Of a stretch of DNA of 64,000 bases, positions 61,425 through 64,000 are shown in pieces. Position numbers and translations under genes: made by a program. The stretch is taken from the NCBI GenBank assembly GCA_046964515.1, contig JBKUYM010000008.1, forward strand, positions 1 to 64,000, in the 5' to 3' direction. The DNA comes from UMGS1663 sp046964515. GTDB taxonomy: Bacteria; Bacillota; Clostridia; TANB77; CAG-508. The number at the start of each line of letters is the position of its first letter. The stretch's first letter is position 1. Under the pieces are notes generated by a model, which worked only from the letters and a program-made list of their open reading frames with translations, was not told where the DNA came from and did no database searches.

Positions 61425-61937
61425 GTGAAAATTACAATCGCTTATATAGTAGGAATAGTTGCTTTGCTAGTCTGGAGTTTAAGTATTCAAAGTAAACAAA
61501 AGAAAAAGATTTTACAAGCACAAATAGTAGCCAATATTCTATATGCAATACAATATATTTTAATAGGGGTAATAGTAGCAGGCTCCATGAACATGGTATC
61601 TGCATTTAGGTGTTACTTTTTTTACAAAGAAGAAGAAAAAAAGCAGAAAATCTCTGCTTTCTGGTTATTTCTATTTATAACTATCATTTTAATATTAGCA
61701 GTTATCACTTGTAAAGATTTATTTTCTTTAATTCCTATTATGATTACCATATTATATACGTATGCAACTTGGCAAAAGAATACAAAAGTGATTCGTATAA
61801 TTTTCTTAGTAGCAGCATGTATATGGGTTTACTATAATGTTTCAGTAGGTGCCTATGTCGCTGTGATAGGGAATATAATGGAAATTGTCTCTAGTATTGT
61901 TTCTATGTGCCGATTTGATAAAAAAATAAAAACTTAG
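61425..61937 (+). CDS. YgjV-like inner membrane protein
   Basis: The 170-residue protein has five or six hydrophobic segments and resembles the YgjV/Imp-type family: paired helices at the N-terminus (GIVALLVWSLSIQSKQKKKI) followed by AQIVANILYAIQYILIG. Its function is unknown. It starts with GTG behind GAGGAGAG and follows mrnC by 18 bases. Confidence 0.75.
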   Translation: MKITIAYIVGIVALLVWSLSIQSKQKKKILQAQIVANILYAIQYILIGVIVAGSMNMVSAFRCYFFYKEEEKKQKISAFWLFLFITIILILAVITCKDLFSLIPIMITILYTYATWQKNTKVIRIIFLVAACIWVYYNVSVGAYVAVIGNIMEIVSSIVSMCRFDKKIKT

Positions 61938-61940
61938 GAA

Positions 61941-61969
61941 TTGACAGAAAAGAAAATACATGCTATTAT
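61941..61969 (+). promoter_or_regulatory. Promoter of tRNA-Glu
   Basis: TTGACA (61941-61946) and TATTAT (61964-61969), spacer 17 bp, 12 bases before the tRNA. Confidence 0.8.
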
Positions 61970-61981
61970 ATATAAGCATCT

Positions 61982-62056
61982 GGCCCCTTGGTCAAGCGGT
62001 TAAGACGCAGCCCTCTCAAGGCTGAATCATGGGTTCGATTCCCGTAGGGGTCACCA
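61982..62056 (+). tRNA. trnE: tRNA-Glu (anticodon CTC)
   Basis: The acceptor stem is GGCCCCT / AGGGGTC with encoded CCA. The anticodon loop CTCTCAA gives CTC. The T-arm has GGGTTCGATTCCC. The length is 75 nt. Confidence 0.93.
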
Positions 62057-62059
62057 GAG

Positions 62060-62104
62060 AAAAACCATATATCTATTGAAAACAATAGGTATATGGTTTT
62101 TTTA
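62060..62104 (+). terminator. Terminator of tRNA-Glu
   Basis: AAAACCATATATCTATT and AATAGGTATATGGTTTT arms followed by T residues. Confidence 0.88.
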
Positions 62105-62128
62105 TAGTATAGAAAAAGCTATATTAAA

Positions 62129-62150
62129 AATAACATAAAGTAAATTGCAA
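62129..62150 (+). promoter_or_regulatory. AT-rich upstream box shared with other prepilin-like genes
   Basis: ATAACATAAAGTAAATTGCA matches the box found before the genes at 12737, 15542 and 33708. The ACC-N4-GGT palindrome of those promoters is absent here. Confidence 0.45.
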
Positions 62151-62209
62151 TTTGTAAGTAAAAAATAGAAAATGAAAGATATAAAAATACTTATGAAAAG
62201 AGGAAAAAG

Positions 62210-63355
62210 ATGGAGCAAGAAAAAGCAATTACTTTAATCGCTTTAGTAGTAACGATTATCATATTCATCATTTTAGCGGGAATTAGTATAAATACTTTAA
62301 TAGGGGATAATGGCATTATTACTAAAACTAAACAAGCCAAACAAAATATCACCTTGGCAGGCGAAGCAGAAGCTATGCAACTAAATCAATTATACTATGA
62401 ATTAGAAACAGGGGGAGAACTAACGGAGGATGAGGAAAGTAGCAAAAAAGATGAAATTATTTCTTTGTTACAAAAACAGGTAGAAGAATTACAAAAGCAG
62501 ATAGCCAGTTTACAGACAGAAAATACAGAATTAAAACAACAGATAGAAACATTAACAGCACAAATCGCTAGTTTACAAAAAGAGCTACAAGATTTAAAAG
62601 CACAAATAGCAGAAAAGAATATAGAAATAACAGAACTAAAAAAACAAGTGAGTGAAAAAGAAGCTAAAATCCAAGAGTTACAAAATCAATTAAATAGTTT
62701 AAACTCCTTATTATCACAAACCAATGCCACAGCTGATAAAATCTTATCTGGTTATAAAGCCTATAGTGGAGGAAAATTATTAACAGGAACTATGGCTAAT
62801 CGAGGAGCGGTAAATAGTAGTTTAAATTGTGGAGGAAGTTATACCATACCAGCAGGTTATCATAATGGTTCGGGTAAAATAACGGCTAATAGTCTAGCAA
62901 GCCAAACAACAGGAACGGCAACGGCTAATAATTTAAGTAATGGGGTAACTGCCTGGGTAAATGGTGTGAAGATTACTGGTAATGGAACAGATGTGAACAA
63001 CAGTTACAATAATGGTGTTACAGCTGGTAGTTCTTCTAAAAAGGTATATATGAACACTTCTACAACAAATGGTAGTATCACTTTTCAGATTCCTGCTAAT
63101 TGTCAAAAGGCTTATGTAACAGCCATGTATCGTGGAGGTGGAGGAGACCCGGCTTTTTCTGATAATATTACCATAACTGGTACAGCTATCAAAAGTTATG
63201 AAACCAATACTTGCTCATTAGGTCCTTGGAAACAAACCTGTGATGCCACATATACAGTACAATTAAATATAGAAGGAGGAACGATAGTCATTACACCACA
63301 TCTAAAAAGTGGTAATTCCATACAGGACGGACATGCTATGATAGTGTATTATTAG
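62210..63355 (+). CDS. Prepilin-like protein with long coiled-coil stalk
   Basis: The 381-residue protein has a class III prepilin leader (KAITLIALVVTIIIFIILAG), a near-uninterrupted coiled coil near residue 80-170 with heptad Leu and Gln (IASLQTENTELKQQIETLTAQ), and the GYKAYSGGKLLTGTMANRGA module shared with the protein at 33708. It ends in a beta-rich domain with two Cys (NTCSLGPWKQTCDATY near 345-360). Its longer stalk and different tip suggest a surface-displayed variant of the same family. AAGAGGAAAAAG precedes the ATG. Confidence 0.78.
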   Translation: MEQEKAITLIALVVTIIIFIILAGISINTLIGDNGIITKTKQAKQNITLAGEAEAMQLNQLYYELETGGELTEDEESSKKDEIISLLQKQVEELQKQIASLQTENTELKQQIETLTAQIASLQKELQDLKAQIAEKNIEITELKKQVSEKEAKIQELQNQLNSLNSLLSQTNATADKILSGYKAYSGGKLLTGTMANRGAVNSSLNCGGSYTIPAGYHNGSGKITANSLASQTTGTATANNLSNGVTAWVNGVKITGNGTDVNNSYNNGVTAGSSSKKVYMNTSTTNGSITFQIPANCQKAYVTAMYRGGGGDPAFSDNITITGTAIKSYETNTCSLGPWKQTCDATYTVQLNIEGGTIVITPHLKSGNSIQDGHAMIVYY

Positions 63356-63390
63356 AAGATTATATGGAAAGGATATAGAAAATTAAGGAA

Positions 63391-63430
63391 CAAATACACC
63401 CACTATTTGTAATAAGGGTGTATTTTTGGT
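63391..63430 (+). terminator. Terminator after the stalk protein gene
   Basis: AAATACACCC and GGGTGTATTT arms with T-tract. Confidence 0.85.
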
Positions 63431-63535
63431 AAAGAAAGGAATCTATAGAAGTAAAAAATCCATATAAAAATGATTGAAAAAGAAAAAAAATTGTGATAAA
63501 CTAATAAAAGATTGAAAACCAAAGGAGGTTTTTTT

Positions 63536-63655
63536 ATGGCAAAAAGAAAAAGAGAACCAGGAAAAATCATAACAAAAGTGGTTGCACTATTATTAGCGAT
63601 ATTAATGGTTGTAGGAATTGGAGGAACATTACTTTTTTATTTAATTGCTTTATAA
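63536..63655 (+). CDS. Single-helix small membrane protein, 39 residues
   Basis: The ORF follows CAAAGGAGG and encodes MAKRKREPGK followed by one hydrophobic helix (about residues 11-37). The basic N-terminus and single helix give an N-in topology. It is 33 bases from the cdaA start and probably in the same operon. In many Firmicutes the N-terminal region of penicillin-binding proteins reads similarly (KIITKVVALLLAI), but there is no further domain here. Confidence 0.55.
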   Translation: MAKRKREPGKIITKVVALLLAILMVVGIGGTLLFYLIAL

Positions 63656-63688
63656 AAAAGCAAAATAAAGGAAGGAATATAAAAATAT

Positions 63689-64000
63689 ATGAAAGAAGAT
63701 TTTATGACAGCATTTAATAATTTTTGGAATTTTAATGTTGTAAATTATATGAATCAATTACAAGAACATCCACTTAGGTTAATTTCTCTTGCATTAGATA
63801 TTACAATTGTTATTTTTTTAGCGTATAAATTTATTAAAGTAACAAAGAATTCAAGAGTATGGCAATTAATTAAAGGAATTGCTTTACTAATTATAATGAC
63901 AGCGGTTAGCAGTTGGTTACATTTAGACATTTTAAATTATATATTAACTTCTGTGATGACCTATGGTGTTATTGCTATGATTGTTATTTTTCAACCAGAA
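63689..64000 (+). CDS. cdaA: Diadenylate cyclase CdaA, 3' end cut by window edge
   Basis: The first 104 residues are present and run in frame to the window edge. Three transmembrane helices (LISLALDITIVIFLAYKFIKV, QLIKGIALLIIMTAVSSWL and ILTSVMTYGVIAMIVIFQPE) match the N-terminal membrane region of CdaA, and VIFQPE leads directly into the cyclase domain in other species. CdaA makes c-di-AMP from two ATP, controlling potassium and cell-wall homeostasis. GGAAGGAATA precedes the ATG. Confidence 0.92.
   Translation, partial: MKEDFMTAFNNFWNFNVVNYMNQLQEHPLRLISLALDITIVIFLAYKFIKVTKNSRVWQLIKGIALLIIMTAVSSWLHLDILNYILTSVMTYGVIAMIVIFQPE

Overview
The window is AT-rich DNA from a spore-forming Firmicute, most likely an uncultured member of the Clostridia. 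The evidence is low-GC codon use, strong AAGGAGG-type ribosome binding sites, SleB and sigma-K sporulation genes, the ireB-ruvX-DUF1292 block, and DAP synthesis through LL-diaminopimelate aminotransferase (dapL). It is mostly core chromosome, with a few small accessory genes of different codon use and a family of prepilin-like surface or secreted proteins.

Layout. 1-8 kb: greA, deoD, pyrG with a leader hairpin, sleB, yqeG, a prepilin peptidase, an M24 peptidase, efp and a zinc-ribbon protein. 8-12 kb (minus strand): an M23 peptidase interrupted by two frameshifts, GtrA, a small accessory ORF, an aminoglycoside/choline-kinase-like protein, an RlmN/Cfr-like radical SAM enzyme and tRNA-Trp; tmRNA follows on the plus strand. 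12.5-18.7 kb: two prepilin-like proteins, a subtilisin and a repeat-rich LPQTG cell-wall protein. 20-28.5 kb: split transketolase, a small Cys-containing ORF, ftsE-ftsX with two EnvC-like M23 proteins and a Ctp protease, then tRNA-Val/Asp/Phe. 28.7-33.5 kb: two small accessory genes, a monothiol thioredoxin-like protein, frameshifted dapF, a symporter and dapL. 33.6-48 kb: a third prepilin-like gene, rpsO, pnp, two glycosyltransferases, an accessory ORF, a P-loop/Asp23-like protein, a cmk-plsC fusion, rpsA, typA and trmR. 48-54 kb: U32 peptidase family (trhP-like), DUF368, GH3, HD hydrolase and sigK. 54-64 kb: a ParA/MinD-like and GGDEF-like operon, ireB, ruvX, DUF1292, rbgA, mrnC, tRNA-Glu, a fourth prepilin-like gene and the start of cdaA.

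The most striking observation is a shared frameshift signature. Three +1 frameshifts interrupt otherwise intact reading frames: two in the M23 gene at 8162-8760 and one in dapF at 30181-31036. Each lies exactly at a CGG codon, and skipping the C gives a Gly codon (GGN) and restores the conserved protein, including the catalytic HxH of M23 and the second catalytic Cys of DapF. Reading every called CDS by eye, I found no other in-frame CGG in the core genes. The only others (seven) are in five accessory ORFs. This suggests that CGG is not an ordinary Arg codon here and may act as a +1-shift or quadruplet (CGGN = Gly) signal. That is inference and needs tRNA and proteomic tests.

A second coordinated feature is the prepilin-like family. 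Three of its four genes share promoters in which the ACC-N4-GGT palindrome sits in the 17-bp spacer, and all four share an upstream AT-rich box. The window also encodes the prepilin peptidase that could process them.
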